Positions 48,137-57,142 of a stretch of DNA of 64,000 nucleotides are shown here, one piece after another. Origin of the DNA: Mycobacteroides abscessus ATCC 19977 (GTDB taxonomy: Bacteria > Actinomycetota > Actinomycetes > Mycobacteriales > Mycobacteriaceae); NCBI RefSeq assembly GCF_000069185.1, contig NC_010397.1, positions 3,844,001-3,908,000 of the forward strand. The letters run 5' to 3'. Position 1 is the first letter of the stretch. Every line of letters begins with the position of its first letter. The notes beneath the pieces were generated by a model, which did no database searches, was not told the DNA's origin, and saw only the letters and a program-made list of their open reading frames with translations. The position numbers and the translations under genes were made by a program.

Positions 48137-49519
48137 ATGCCCAAGCTCACCGCAGTCGATCGACCGCTCCCCGGCAAGCCACACCCATACGACTACTACT
48201 ACCGGCCAGGGATGGATCTGCGGCCGATTCCCGAGGGCAAGAACGAGTTCGGCTGGATTTGGCGCCATTGCCGACACGTCCTGTTCGATGATTGGTTCGA
48301 TGTCGAGGACCACGTCACCCCGACCCCGCTCACACGCATTTTCGACGACCACATGTGGCAAGGCGACGAGTTGATGGATGCCGTGGTGGTCATGTTCGAA
48401 CGGCTCGGATCCGCGCAGGCACGGCCCCTTTTCGAACGGGCCATCACCGACGGCATCGAGTCCCTGGACGACCCTCCGGAAGAGCTGCGCGTCCTCCTGG
48501 AGGACGCATACCGGGTCCCGGCTTGGTGGGATCCGGCCAAGGCAGAGCGCGGGCGCGTGCGCCTCAATCAAATGTCCGCACCCACAATGCTTTTGATGAC
48601 ATCCTTCGGCGTCTTCGACACCGTGATGAACTCGGACGTATCGGCCACCACCGGCGCCTCCGGCCGCTTCCGGGACCAGGGTCAACAACGCCTCCTCGAG
48701 ACGGCGCGCTTCTTCGCGGCACTGCGTGACCGTGATGCCATGCGGCCCGGCTCATGGCAGATGCAGATGACATTGCGAGTGCGCCTCGTACATTCCCTGG
48801 CCCGCAAAGGCCTTCGTTCCGCCTGGGGGCCGGATAATTTCGCCGACTTCGGTGTGCCCATCTCCAACTCGTCAATGTGCGGATTCATCGAGGCCGAATC
48901 ACTGGGGCAGATGCTCATCGAGCATCGGTTCGGACGGCCGTGCACCCTCGACGAGCTCGATGACGCCTGGCATTACATGACGCGCTGGGCATTACTCTTC
49001 GGCATCACCGAGCAGATGTGCCCCAAGACCGGCGCGGACGCCATGCGCAATCTCGACTACCTGCTGGCGCGCTCGGGAGATGCCTCACGCTGGCGCGTTG
49101 AACTCGTCGAAGTGCTGTCCGCACTGCCCTCGGCCGTCATCGCCCCCGTGCCCATGGAGCGTTTCCGGAAGCTGCTCAGCGACGTGATGTTCGTGGCAGG
49201 AATTGGCGCACCCGGTTGGGTCCTCTTGGGCCCCAAGGCGATGGATGAATTCGTCCGCGGCACCAGCTATGAGCGGCTCCCCCGCAGGCTCCCCGGCATG
49301 GCCCTACACGCCGCGATGTCCGCGGCTGCCCGACTGGCCGCGGTCCGCGATCGGGTGCCCGGCACGCACCTGGCCCGCAGGATCGTCTACGGGACACTGC
49401 TCCCCAACCCGAGCACCATGATGAATCCGGCGTTCGGCCTCCTCGAGCGGCTCAACAGGGTGAACTCGACCTACACCATGCACGACAACAACACGGCCGG
49501 GCACGCCTTTGCCCGCTAG
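48137..49519 (+). CDS. Oxygenase MpaB / rubber-oxygenase-like family protein (460 aa), copy 1
   Basis: Belongs to the DUF2236 family, which includes latex-clearing protein and fungal MpaB, b-type haem oxygenases that cleave isoprenoid double bonds. Conserved-looking stretches: GMDLRPIPEGKNEFGWIWRHC, RIFDDHMWQGDELMDAV, TLRVRLVHSLARKGLRSAWG (a His near residue 220 is the candidate haem ligand), and NLDYLLARSGDASRWRVELVE. The C-terminus ends STYTMHDNNTAGHAFAR. ATG 48137 follows AGGAGGCACTCGC. Tandem with a close paralog at 49616. Substrate unknown; no signal peptide, so cytoplasmic. Confidence 0.85.
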   Translation: MPKLTAVDRPLPGKPHPYDYYYRPGMDLRPIPEGKNEFGWIWRHCRHVLFDDWFDVEDHVTPTPLTRIFDDHMWQGDELMDAVVVMFERLGSAQARPLFERAITDGIESLDDPPEELRVLLEDAYRVPAWWDPAKAERGRVRLNQMSAPTMLLMTSFGVFDTVMNSDVSATTGASGRFRDQGQQRLLETARFFAALRDRDAMRPGSWQMQMTLRVRLVHSLARKGLRSAWGPDNFADFGVPISNSSMCGFIEAESLGQMLIEHRFGRPCTLDELDDAWHYMTRWALLFGITEQMCPKTGADAMRNLDYLLARSGDASRWRVELVEVLSALPSAVIAPVPMERFRKLLSDVMFVAGIGAPGWVLLGPKAMDEFVRGTSYERLPRRLPGMALHAAMSAAARLAAVRDRVPGTHLARRIVYGTLLPNPSTMMNPAFGLLERLNRVNSTYTMHDNNTAGHAFAR

Positions 49520-49562
49520 ACCGGAACCTCACCTCTTGTGAGCCCCTCTCCGGCGGCCTAAT

Positions 49563-49584
49563 ATTGACAATGCACGTTGTCAAT
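49563..49584. promoter_or_regulatory. Perfect palindrome upstream of second MpaB-like gene
   Basis: ATTGACAA-TGCACG-TTGTCAAT, perfect 8-bp arms, 31 bp upstream of the ATG at 49616. The left arm contains a TTGACA -35-like hexamer. It matches the palindrome upstream of the first copy. Confidence 0.6.
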
Positions 49585-49615
49585 GATGTCAACGTAAATC
49601 TCAGGAGGCGCTCGG

Positions 49616-50965
49616 ATGCCCAAGCTCATCGTGGTCGACGAACCACAGTCAGGCGATCCGCACCCGTTCGACTATTACTACCGCCCGGGAATGGACCTAC
49701 GGCCGATCCCCGAGGGCAAGAACGAGTTCGGCTGGATATGGAGCCACTGTCGGCACTACCTGTTCGACCCCTGGTTCGACGTCGAAGACGAGGTGACCCC
49801 CACCCCTGCGACTCGCATGTTCGACGATCACATGTGGCAGGGCGACGAGCTGATGGATGCCGTCGTGGAGCTGTTCCACGAACTCGGTTCCGCCGAGGCC
49901 CGCGCGTTGTTCGAGCAGGCCGTCGAGCACGGCATCGATAGCCTGGGCGACCCTCCCGAGGCACTGCGGGCACTGTTCGCCGACGCCTATCGCGTCCCGC
50001 CGTGGTGGGATCCCGAGAAGGCGGAGCGAGGCCGGCAGCGCGCACGGCAGGTGACAACGGCGACTACCGCCGTCATGGCGACCTTCGCGGTCTTCGACAC
50101 CGTGATGAACTCGGACGTGTCGGCGGCGACCGGAGCCACCGGCCGATTCCGCTATCAAAGCGCCCAGCGGTTGGCCGAGACCAACCGGTTCTTCTCGATG
50201 ATCTTCGATCGCGACGGCCTGGTCCCCGGTTCCGAACAGATCAAGCTGACCATGCGGGTGCGGCTCGTGCACTCGCTAGCTCGGCGAGGTCTGCGCAGCG
50301 CGTGGGGTGAGGACAATTTCGCCCAGTTCGGTGCACCCATCTCGAACGCCTCCATGTGCGGCTTCATCGAGGCGATGCTCGGGGCGCTCCTTGTCGACTA
50401 CCGCCTCGGAAGGTCGTGCACGCTCCGGGAGATCGATGATGTGTGGCACTACCTGCTGCGGTGGGCACTGATGTTCGGTGTCACCGAGGACCTGCTGCCC
50501 CGGACCGGTATCGACGCCATGCGCAATCTCGACTACCTGCTGGCACGCTCCGGCGACGCCTCGCGCTGGCGCGTCGAGCTGGTCGAGGCGTTGGCCACCG
50601 GGATGTCCGGCGCGCGCACGGGCCCGGTCCGGCGTCTCTTCGCCGAGGTGATCGCCGGTCCGGGCTCCATGTTGATGGGGCCGGCGGCGATGGACGAATT
50701 CTTCCGCGACACCACCTTCGCGGGCGTCAATCATCGGCTCTCGGGCTGGCTGTTCAGCAGGGCGGCCACGGTCAACGCCAACGCGACCTCGGTGGTGGAT
50801 AGGCTCCCCGGCATCGGTCTGGTGCGTCGTCAACTGGATGCCCTCAACCCCAACCCCAGCAGGGTGAACAATCTTTTGTCCGAGTTGATCGAGAAACGTG
50901 CCAAGGTCAGCTCGACGTACACCATGCACGACAACAACACCGCAGGGCACGCCTTTGCGCGCTGA
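49616..50965 (+). CDS. Oxygenase MpaB / rubber-oxygenase-like family protein (449 aa), copy 2
   Basis: Close paralog of the preceding gene, colinear over the whole length: PHPFDYYYRPGMDLRPIPEG, MFDDHMWQGDELMDAV, VFDTVMNSDVSAATGATGRF, TMRVRLVHSLARRGLRSAWG and the same final STYTMHDNNTAGHAFAR. The main differences are in the region 340-420, where copy 1 is about ten residues longer. ATG 49616 follows AGGAGGCGCTCGG. It ends 43 bp before the tuf terminator. Each copy has its own promoter-proximal palindrome, suggesting separate but co-regulated transcription. Confidence 0.85.
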   Translation: MPKLIVVDEPQSGDPHPFDYYYRPGMDLRPIPEGKNEFGWIWSHCRHYLFDPWFDVEDEVTPTPATRMFDDHMWQGDELMDAVVELFHELGSAEARALFEQAVEHGIDSLGDPPEALRALFADAYRVPPWWDPEKAERGRQRARQVTTATTAVMATFAVFDTVMNSDVSAATGATGRFRYQSAQRLAETNRFFSMIFDRDGLVPGSEQIKLTMRVRLVHSLARRGLRSAWGEDNFAQFGAPISNASMCGFIEAMLGALLVDYRLGRSCTLREIDDVWHYLLRWALMFGVTEDLLPRTGIDAMRNLDYLLARSGDASRWRVELVEALATGMSGARTGPVRRLFAEVIAGPGSMLMGPAAMDEFFRDTTFAGVNHRLSGWLFSRAATVNANATSVVDRLPGIGLVRRQLDALNPNPSRVNNLLSELIEKRAKVSSTYTMHDNNTAGHAFAR

Positions 50966-51008
50966 GGGACCCCGCCCGACGCCGACTTTGCGAGGTTGGC
51001 ACACCACG

Positions 51009-51046
51009 AAAAACGGCGCCCACCCCGAAGGGTGAGCGCCGTTTTC
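51009..51046. terminator. Terminator after tuf, also facing the MpaB-like gene
   Basis: AAAACGGCGCCCACCC pairs with GGGTGAGCGCCGTTTT around CGAA with one mismatch. On the minus strand it follows the tuf stop and is trailed by TTTCGTG; on the plus strand it is followed by TTTTCTTGG. Likely bidirectional. Confidence 0.85.
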
Positions 51047-51073
51047 TTGGCGTTCCTTAGAGCGACCAGATGA

Positions 51074-52267
51074 TCACTTGATGATCTTGGTGACGCGACC
51101 CGCGCCGACGGTGCGACCGCCCTCACGGATGGCGAAACGCAGACCCTCGTCCATGGCGACCGGCTGGATCAGCTTGACGGAGATGTCGGTGTTGTCACCG
51201 GGCATAACCATCTCGGTACCTTCCGGCAGCGTCACAACACCGGTCACGTCGGTGGTGCGGAAGTAGAACTGCGGACGGTAGTTGTTGAAGAACGGCGTGT
51301 GGCGGCCACCCTCGTCCTTGGACAGGATGTAGACGCTGCCCTCGAACTCGGTGTGCGGGGTGGTGGTGCCGGGCTTGACCACAACCTGGCCACGCTCGAC
51401 GTCCTCACGCTTCACACCACGAACCAGCAGACCGACGTTGTCGCCGGCCTGGCCCTGGTCCAGCAGCTTGCGGAACATCTCAACACCGGTGACCGTGGTC
51501 TTGGTGGTGGTGTCCTTGATGCCGACGATCTCGACATCCTCGTTCACGTTGATCACGCCGCGCTCGACGCGACCGGTCACCACGGTGCCACGACCGGTGA
51601 TGGTGAACACGTCCTCGACGGGCATCAGGAACGGCTTCTCGGTCTCGCGAACCGGATCCGGGATGGACTCGTCAACCGCATCCATCAGGTCGGCAACGGT
51701 CTTGCCCCACTCGGCGTCGCCCTCGAGCGCCTTCAGCGCCGAGACACGCACGACGGGAGCGTTGTCGCCGTCGAAGTCCTGGCTGCTCAGCAGTTCCCGG
51801 ACCTCCATCTCGACGAGCTCCAGGAGCTCCTCGTCGTCCACCATGTCGGACTTGTTCAGCGCGACGAGGATGTAGGGCACACCCACCTGACGGGCGAGCA
51901 GCACGTGCTCGCGGGTCTGCGGCATGGGACCGTCGGTCGCGGCAACCACCAGGATCGCGCCGTCCATCTGGGCGGCACCGGTGATCATGTTCTTGATGTA
52001 GTCAGCGTGACCGGGGGCGTCGACGTGTGCGTAGTGACGCTTCTCGGTCTGGTACTCCACGTGCGAGATGTTGATCGTGATACCACGAGCCTTCTCTTCG
52101 GGAGCGTTGTCGATCTGGTCGAAGGCCGACGCCTCGTTCAAATCGGGGTACTTGTCATGCAGCACCTTGGTGATAGCTGCAGTGAGAGTGGTCTTGCCGT
52201 GGTCAACGTGACCGATGGTCCCGATGTTGACGTGCGGCTTCGTCCGCTCGAACTTCGCCTTCGCCAC
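51074..52267 (-). CDS. tuf: Translation elongation factor Tu (397 aa)
   Basis: GTPase delivering aminoacyl-tRNA. G motifs: GHVDHGKTT (residues 19-27), DAPGHADY (81-88), NKSDM (near 136). C-terminal domains with [12 protein letters not shown] and [12 protein letters not shown] end. GTG start at 52267 after AGGAGGACACAA. It has its own promoter candidate 55 nt upstream, besides readthrough from fusA. Confidence 0.98.
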   Translation of the reverse strand: MAKAKFERTKPHVNIGTIGHVDHGKTTLTAAITKVLHDKYPDLNEASAFDQIDNAPEEKARGITINISHVEYQTEKRHYAHVDAPGHADYIKNMITGAAQMDGAILVVAATDGPMPQTREHVLLARQVGVPYILVALNKSDMVDDEELLELVEMEVRELLSSQDFDGDNAPVVRVSALKALEGDAEWGKTVADLMDAVDESIPDPVRETEKPFLMPVEDVFTITGRGTVVTGRVERGVINVNEDVEIVGIKDTTTKTTVTGVEMFRKLLDQGQAGDNVGLLVRGVKREDVERGQVVVKPGTTTPHTEFEGSVYILSKDEGGRHTPFFNNYRPQFYFRTTDVTGVVTLPEGTEMVMPGDNTDISVKLIQPVAMDEGLRFAIREGGRTVGAGRVTKIIK

Positions 52268-52322
52268 TTGTGTCCTCCTGGACTCTTGTTGTTGTTACTT
52301 ACAGTTTTGCGCCAGGGGCGCG

Positions 52323-52350
52323 ATCTTAGGACCTACTCGCGCAAGCCCAA
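52323..52350 (-). promoter_or_regulatory. Candidate promoter for tuf in the fusA-tuf gap
   Basis: Minus strand TTGGGC (52350-52345), 16-bp spacer, TAAGAT (52328-52323), in the 101-bp fusA-tuf gap. A CCCAATTGGG palindrome overlaps the -35 element. Called from sequence resemblance and position only. Confidence 0.4.
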
Positions 52351-52368
52351 TTGGGTCGTTCGCTTCGC

Positions 52369-54474
52369 TTACTCCCCGGTCGCCTTCGCGATGATCTCCT
52401 TCGACACGTTCGCCGGAACCTCGGCGTACGAGTCAAACACCATGGAGTAGTTTGCCCGGCCCTGAGTCTTCGACCGCAGGTCGCCGACGTAGCCGAACAT
52501 CTCCGACAACGGAACCTGTGCCTTGACGACACGAGCACCGCTGCGCTCCTCCATAGCCTGGATCTGGCCACGGCGGGAGTTCAGGTCGCCGATCACGTCG
52601 CCCATGTAGTCCTCGGGCGTGATGACCTCGACAGCCATGAGGGGTTCGAGGATGACCGGCTGCGCGGCCTGCGCGGCCTTCTTCAGTGCCTGCGAGCCCG
52701 CAATCTTGAATGCCATTTCCGACGAGTCAACATCGTGGTACGCACCGTCGAGCAGCGTGACCTTGATGTTCACCAGCGGGTAGCCGGCCAGGATGCCGTA
52801 CTGCATGGCGTCCTGGGCACCGGCGTCGACCGACGGGATGTACTCGCGGGGCACGCGTCCACCGGTGACCTTGTTCTCGAACTCGTAGGTGGCGCCGTCC
52901 TCGGCATCCACCAGCGGTTCGACGGTGACGATGACCTTTGCGAACTGGCCCGATCCACCCGTCTGCTTCTTGTGGGTGAACTCGACGTTCTCGACCTTCT
53001 TGCGGATGGTCTCGCGGTAGGCCACCTGTGGCTTACCGACGTTGGCCTCAACCTTGAACTCGCGGCGCATGCGGTCCACCAGGATGTCCAGGTGAAGCTC
53101 GCCCATGCCGCCGATGACGGTCTGGCCGGTCTCCTGGTCCAGCTTCACCTTGAAGGTGGGGTCCTCTTCGGCGAGCTTCTGGATGGCAGTACCCAGCTTC
53201 TCCTGATCGGTCTTCGTCTTGGGCTCGATGGCCACCTCGATAACCGGGTCCGGGAAGGTCATGGACTCCAGCACGATCTGGCTGTTCGGATCGCACAGGG
53301 TGTCACCGGTGGTGGTGTCCTTGAGGCCGATGACCGCGTAGATGTGACCCGCGGCGGCCGTCTCGACCGGGTTTTCTTTGTTGGCGTGCATCTGGAACAG
53401 CTTGCCCAGACGTTCCTTCTTGCCCTTGGTGGCATTGACGACCTGCGCGCCGGACTCGATCTTGCCCGAGTACACACGCACGTAGGTGAGCTTGCCAAAG
53501 AACGGGTGCACGGCGATCTTGAAAGCCAGCGCAGAGAACGGCTCGTCCGTCGAAGGCTTGCGTTCGATCTCCTGGTCTTCGTGACCAGGAACGTGCCCCT
53601 TGACCGACTCGACGTCCAGCGGCGACGGCAGGTAGTCGATGACCGCGTCGAGCATGGGCTGCACACCCTTGTTCTTGAACGCGCTACCGCACAGCACCGG
53701 GTACAGCTCGCTGGCGACGGTGAGTTTACGGATACCGGCCTTGATCTCATCGATGCTGAGTTCCTCGCCACCGAGGTACTTCTCCAGCAGCGCCTCATCC
53801 GATTCCGCAACGGTCTCAAGCAGCTCGTTGCGGTACTCGGCGGCCTTGTCGGCGAGGTCGGCGGGGATCTCGACGGTCTCGTAGCTCTCGCCGAGCTTGG
53901 TCTCGCCACGCCACACCTTGGCGTTCATCTCGACCAGGTCGATGATGCCCTCGAAGTCGTTCTCCGCGCCGATCGGCAGCTGAATGACCAGCGGCTTGGC
54001 ACCCAACCGATCCTTGATGGTCTGAACGGTGAAGTAGAAGTCGGCGCCCAGCTTGTCCATCTTGTTGACGAAACAGATACGCGGCACGTCGTACTTGTCG
54101 GCCTGACGCCACACCTGCTCGGACTGCGGCTCAACGCCCTCTTTACCGTCGAAGACGGCAACGGCACCGTCGAGCACACGCAGGCTGCGCTCCACCTCTA
54201 CGGTGAAGTCGACGTGCCCGGGGGTGTCGATGATGTTGATCTGGTTGCCGTTCCAGAAGCAGGTGACGGCAGCGGACGTGATCGTGATGCCGCGTTCCTG
54301 CTCCTGCTCCATCCAGTCGGTGGTCGAGGCACCGTCGTGGGTTTCACCGATCTTGTAGTTCACACCGGTGTAGTAGAGGATGCGCTCGGTCGTGGTGGTC
54401 TTGCCGGCATCGATGTGCGCCATGATGCCGATATTGCGAACCTTGTTCAGGTCGGTAAGCACGTCCTGTGCCAC
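52369..54474 (-). CDS. fusA: Translation elongation factor G (701 aa)
   Basis: Translocase GTPase. G1 [15 protein letters not shown], switch I region with [23 protein letters not shown] (blocks [13 protein letters not shown]), G3 DTPGHVDF, G4 NKMD. Domain [17 protein letters not shown] and the C-terminal [29 protein letters not shown]. Standard length. GTG start 54474. It follows rpsG by 75 bp on the same strand. Confidence 0.98.
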   Translation of the reverse strand: MAQDVLTDLNKVRNIGIMAHIDAGKTTTTERILYYTGVNYKIGETHDGASTTDWMEQEQERGITITSAAVTCFWNGNQINIIDTPGHVDFTVEVERSLRVLDGAVAVFDGKEGVEPQSEQVWRQADKYDVPRICFVNKMDKLGADFYFTVQTIKDRLGAKPLVIQLPIGAENDFEGIIDLVEMNAKVWRGETKLGESYETVEIPADLADKAAEYRNELLETVAESDEALLEKYLGGEELSIDEIKAGIRKLTVASELYPVLCGSAFKNKGVQPMLDAVIDYLPSPLDVESVKGHVPGHEDQEIERKPSTDEPFSALAFKIAVHPFFGKLTYVRVYSGKIESGAQVVNATKGKKERLGKLFQMHANKENPVETAAAGHIYAVIGLKDTTTGDTLCDPNSQIVLESMTFPDPVIEVAIEPKTKTDQEKLGTAIQKLAEEDPTFKVKLDQETGQTVIGGMGELHLDILVDRMRREFKVEANVGKPQVAYRETIRKKVENVEFTHKKQTGGSGQFAKVIVTVEPLVDAEDGATYEFENKVTGGRVPREYIPSVDAGAQDAMQYGILAGYPLVNIKVTLLDGAYHDVDSSEMAFKIAGSQALKKAAQAAQPVILEPLMAVEVITPEDYMGDVIGDLNSRRGQIQAMEERSGARVVKAQVPLSEMFGYVGDLRSKTQGRANYSMVFDSYAEVPANVSKEIIAKATGE

Positions 54475-54549
54475 AGAAGTTTCCGCTCTTTCGCTTCGGA
54501 TGGATTGTCTATAGACGGTCCAGGCCCCGGGTTTTCCGCGGCCCCGGAA

Positions 54550-55020
54550 TCACCAGCGGTAGTGCGCGAACGCCCGGTTGGCCTCGGCCATCTTGTGGGT
54601 GTCCTCGCGACGCTTCACCGAGGCGCCCAGACCATTGCTGGCGTCCAGGATCTCGTTGGCGAGACGCTCAACCATGGTCTTCTCACGGCGAGCGCGCGAG
54701 AAGGTCACCAGCCAGCGCAGGGCCAAAGTGGTGGAGCGATCGGGGCGGACCTCGACCGGCACCTGGTAGGTGGCACCACCGACGCGGCGGCTACGCACCT
54801 CGAGGGCGGGCTTGACGTTGTCCATGGCGCGCTTGAGCGTCACGACCGGATCGGTACCGGTCTTGTCGCGAGCCTGCTCCAGAGCGCCGTACACGATGCG
54901 CTCGGCAATGGACTTCTTGCCGTCGAGCAGCACCTTGTTGACCAGCTGTGTTACCAGCTGCGAACCGTACACCGGGTCGTTGACCAGGGGACGTGAGGGC
55001 GCGGGTCCCTTACGTGGCAT
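54550..55020 (-). CDS. rpsG: 30S ribosomal protein S7 (156 aa)
   Basis: Head-assembly initiator S7: [68 protein letters not shown] and the C-terminal [26 protein letters not shown] overlaps the rpsL stop by 1 nt (TAATG). Confidence 0.98.
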   Translation of the reverse strand: MPRKGPAPSRPLVNDPVYGSQLVTQLVNKVLLDGKKSIAERIVYGALEQARDKTGTDPVVTLKRAMDNVKPALEVRSRRVGGATYQVPVEVRPDRSTTLALRWLVTFSRARREKTMVERLANEILDASNGLGASVKRREDTHKMAEANRAFAHYRW

Positions 55021-55394
55021 TAGCTCTTCTCCTTCTTGGCGCCGTAGCGGCTGCGAGCCTGCTTGCGGTTCTTGACTCCCTGGGTGTCCAGCGAGCCGCG
55101 GATGATCTTGTAGCGCACACCGGGGAGGTCCTTCACACGACCGCCGCGCACGAGCACCATCGAGTGCTCCTGCAGGTTGTGACCCTCACCCGGGATGTAA
55201 GCGGTGACCTCCACCGCGCTGGTCAGGCGCACACGGGCCACCTTCCGGAGCGCCGAGTTCGGCTTCTTCGGAGTGGTGGTGTAGACGCGGGTGCAGACGC
55301 CACGGCGCTGCGGGCTGCCCTTCAGGGCCGCGGTCTTCACCTTGGCGATCTTGTCCCGGCGACCCTTACGGACCAGCTGGTTGATGGTTGGCAT
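55020..55394 (-). CDS. rpsL: 30S ribosomal protein S12 (124 aa)
   Basis: Decoding-centre protein S12 and streptomycin target. [36 protein letters not shown] (Lys43 present) and [21 protein letters not shown] (Lys88 present) are wild type at the main resistance sites. First gene of rpsL-rpsG-fusA(-tuf). Confidence 0.98.
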   Translation of the reverse strand: MPTINQLVRKGRRDKIAKVKTAALKGSPQRRGVCTRVYTTTPKKPNSALRKVARVRLTSAVEVTAYIPGEGHNLQEHSMVLVRGGRVKDLPGVRYKIIRGSLDTQGVKNRKQARSRYGAKKEKS

Positions 55395-55625
55395 GTACCG
55401 GCTTTCTTCTCTAGCTACTACTGGGCTCTAGCACTGTGAGCCCATCTAAAGGCCCTGTTGTCCTGCGTTTTTCGCCCAGTTCGGTATCCCGAGGCCGGGC
55501 GTGTCGCACGCACCGCGGCCGCGAAGAAAAACTCCTTCACCCTCTGGGCATGCGAATTGACCTGGCGCCTTATTTGACCCTCACCGGCGCTACCAGCGGT
55601 GGCCATTGGCCAGGCACAGCGCCCT

Positions 55626-55655
55626 ACCATACCAGGGCTGATCACAGTGAGACAA
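55626..55655 (-). promoter_or_regulatory. Candidate promoter for rpsL-rpsG-fusA
   Basis: Minus strand TTGTCT (55655-55650), 18-bp spacer, TATGGT (55631-55626). It lies immediately after the tetR terminator hairpin. Unlike the three other ribosomal promoters in the window it lacks the GATTTGG and GGTTG flanks. Confidence 0.5.
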
Positions 55656-55658
55656 ACT

Positions 55659-55688
55659 CGCCTACCAGCGACAAAGCGCTGGTAGGCG
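55659..55688 (-). terminator. Terminator hairpin after the TetR gene
   Basis: CGCCTACCAGCG (55659-55670) and CGCTGGTAGGCG (55677-55688) form a perfect 12-bp stem with a 6-nt loop, 29 bp beyond the TetR stop on the minus strand. It is followed by AGTTTGTCT. Confidence 0.75.
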
Positions 55689-55716
55689 GCGGCTCACCAA
55701 CACCCGAGCAACATGG

Positions 55717-56325
55717 CTATTTACGTTCGGCCAGACCCGAGGCGAAGCGGTGCACCATCTCCGCGAACGCGGTATCGGGATCCATCTCGATACCGGCCAT
55801 GAATCCGGTCATCTCCAGCATCACGAAACCGTGCATCGCCGCCCACAGCTCGACACCGGCGTGGAAGGCCGTGTCCTCGTTCAGCCCGTAGACACCGATG
55901 GCCTCGGTCGCCGGCTTGGCCAGCTCGCGCGCGTCGATGGTCGGGCGGTTCACGGCATCGAGGAACGGCATCCGCGTCAACGCGGCATATCGGCCGGGAT
56001 GGTGGTGCGCGTAGCTGCGGTATGCGCCGGCCATCGCCAGAATCGCGTCCTCGCTGCTGCGCCCCGAGCTCACGGTGTGGAGCATGCCGACAATCTCGGC
56101 CAGCACCCGGTCGCGGACCTCGTGCCGCAGATCATCGAGGCTGTCCACGTGGTTGTAGAGCGACGGCCCCTTGGTCCCGAGCTCGACGGCCAGCGCGTTG
56201 ATGGTCAGCGCATCCCAGCCCGCCCGATCCAGGAACGACAGTGCGGCGTTGACGACGGCGTCCCGGTTAAGCCTCGTTGCCCGCGCAGGGGTTCTGCGGT
56301 GCGCGGTTGCGGGCTCGGTCGTCAC
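55717..56325 (-). CDS. TetR-family transcriptional regulator, WHG-domain type (202 aa)
   Basis: N-terminal helix-turn-helix LNRDAVVNAALSFLDRAGWDALTINALAVELGTKGPSLYNHVDSLDDLR (blocks LTINALAVELGTKGPSLYNHV). The C-terminal ligand domain contains AGVELWAAMHGFVMLEMTGFM, the WxxxHG-type segment of this TetR subgroup. GTG 56325. A perfect palindrome 30 bp upstream suggests autoregulation. Targets unknown; it is divergent from the first DUF3060 gene. Confidence 0.9.
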   Translation of the reverse strand: MTTEPATAHRRTPARATRLNRDAVVNAALSFLDRAGWDALTINALAVELGTKGPSLYNHVDSLDDLRHEVRDRVLAEIVGMLHTVSSGRSSEDAILAMAGAYRSYAHHHPGRYAALTRMPFLDAVNRPTIDARELAKPATEAIGVYGLNEDTAFHAGVELWAAMHGFVMLEMTGFMAGIEMDPDTAFAEMVHRFASGLAERK

Positions 56326-56354
56326 GTGGGGCCGCCTTCGGGGGTGAGTCGTTC

Positions 56355-56367
56355 TAGTCCAGGACTA
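56355..56367. promoter_or_regulatory. Palindromic operator candidate of the TetR regulator
   Basis: TAGTCC-A-GGACTA, perfect 6-bp arms about 1 bp, 30 bp upstream of the TetR GTG. Likely autoregulatory site. Confidence 0.5.
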
Positions 56368-56499
56368 ACTGATGCGGCCTTCCGGGCAGATGGCCTGCTA
56401 TGACCCTATCTCCCCCACCACCACCTTTGCGTTTGTCTGCCCATCGAACCTGCTGTGGCGTGCCGTGGCTTATTCTCATCGGGTGATCAGGACCGTGAA

Positions 56500-56913
56500 A
56501 TGAAACACGTTCTAGTTTCTGCGGGGCGGCCGATGCTGGTCGGCGTCCTGGTGACTGCGGGTATCGCCGCATTGACGGGCTCACACACCATTGGCCCGGA
56601 TCTCGCCGACAACATCCGACTGGCCAAGAACGGCGACACCCACATCACTCAATACGGCTTGGTCACCACCATCGACTGCAATGACTCCACGGTCTTTGTG
56701 AACGGATCACAGAACGTCATCACCGCCCTGGGCAGCTGCTATGCCATCTCGGTACAGGGCTCGCACAACACGATCATCGCCGACAACGTGGTCAACGACA
56801 TCACCGTCTACGGCTTCAACCAGAAGGTGCTCTACAAGTCCGGCGAACCCGCGATCATCGACCGCGGGCGCGAGCTGGGCATGATGAATTTCATCGACCG
56901 CGTGCCCGGCTGA
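56500..56913 (+). CDS. DUF3060 domain exported protein (137 aa)
   Basis: N-terminus MKHVLVSAGRPMLVGVLVTA forms a signal/anchor segment. From residue ~50 it has the DUF3060 pattern of short beta strands with Asn-Thr-Val/Ile rungs: DCNDSTVFVNGSQNVITALG, CYAISVQGSHNTIIADNV, DITVYGFNQKVLYKSG, reminiscent of a parallel beta-helix. Two cysteines flank one rung. ATG 56500 follows AGGACCGTGAA. Paralog at 57143. Function unknown; the family is common in mycobacteria. Confidence 0.8.
   Translation: MKHVLVSAGRPMLVGVLVTAGIAALTGSHTIGPDLADNIRLAKNGDTHITQYGLVTTIDCNDSTVFVNGSQNVITALGSCYAISVQGSHNTIIADNVVNDITVYGFNQKVLYKSGEPAIIDRGRELGMMNFIDRVPG
56501..56514. promoter_or_regulatory. KstR-type motif at the start of the DUF3060 gene
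   Basis: TGAAACACGTTCTA, identical to the 14-mer upstream of the hydrolase at 18159, but here it overlaps codons 1-5 of the DUF3060 gene. It could still block transcription if the mRNA starts just upstream; coincidence with the codons is also possible. Confidence 0.35.
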
Positions 56914-56930
56914 CCCTGCCACACTCCCTA

Positions 56931-56995
56931 CTCCCCGCTCCCCGCTCCCCGCGCTCCCCGCTCCCCGCTCCCCGCTCCCCGCTCCCCGCTCCCCG
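56931..56995. repeat. CTCCCCG heptamer tandem repeat, nine copies
   Basis: Three perfect CTCCCCG units (56931-56951), a 2-bp CG insertion, then six more (56954-56995). It lies between two DUF3060 genes and is not in any reading frame of a gene. Copy number is likely to vary between isolates. Confidence 0.9.
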
Positions 56996-57056
56996 CGCGA
57001 GCATGCTCAAATGTGCCGTAAATGCGCCCAAAACCGCATATTTGGGCATGTTCGCG
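56996..57056. terminator. Imperfect 17-bp inverted repeat after the first DUF3060 gene
   Basis: CGCGAGCATGCTCAAAT (56996-57012) pairs with ATTTGGGCATGTTCGCG (57040-57056), 15 of 17 positions matching, 27-bp loop. Possible terminator; the loop is long. Confidence 0.4.
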
Positions 57057-57139
57057 CGGGGATTTACCGGGATACACGGGATACGCGGGGATTCACGGGG
57101 ATTCGCGGGGATACTTGAGAGTTCGCCGGGATACTTGAG
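57057..57139. repeat. Degenerate 10-bp tandem repeat upstream of the DUF3060 lipoprotein
   Basis: Repeated GGGATACRCG / CGGGGATTCR units run from 57057 to about 57110, followed by two copies of CGGGATACTTGAGAG separated by a short spacer, ending directly at the ATG of the next gene. It occupies the place where its promoter and ribosome binding site must be. Confidence 0.7.
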
Positions 57140-57142
57140 AGC

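Larger units (their letters stand above)
55395..55716. other. 322-bp rpsL leader/promoter region
   Basis: No gene here. It holds the rpsL promoter candidate (55626-55655), the tetR terminator hairpin (55659-55688) and an untranslated leader of about 225 nt before rpsL, similar in length to the rpsH and rpsJ leaders. Confidence 0.5.

Noticed and set aside
52351..54996. 881-codon open frame on the plus strand opposite fusA and rpsG
   Set aside because: It is a mirror of the conserved fusA and rpsG coding frames, caused by high GC at third positions; its composition is Leu/Val/Asp-rich without motifs.
55020..55394. Streptomycin-resistance changes in rpsL
   Set aside because: Lys43 and Lys88 are both wild type.
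56931..57139. Possible CRISPR array
   Set aside because: Units are 7 and about 10 bp, directly adjacent without unique spacers, and no cas genes are near; simple tandem repeats.
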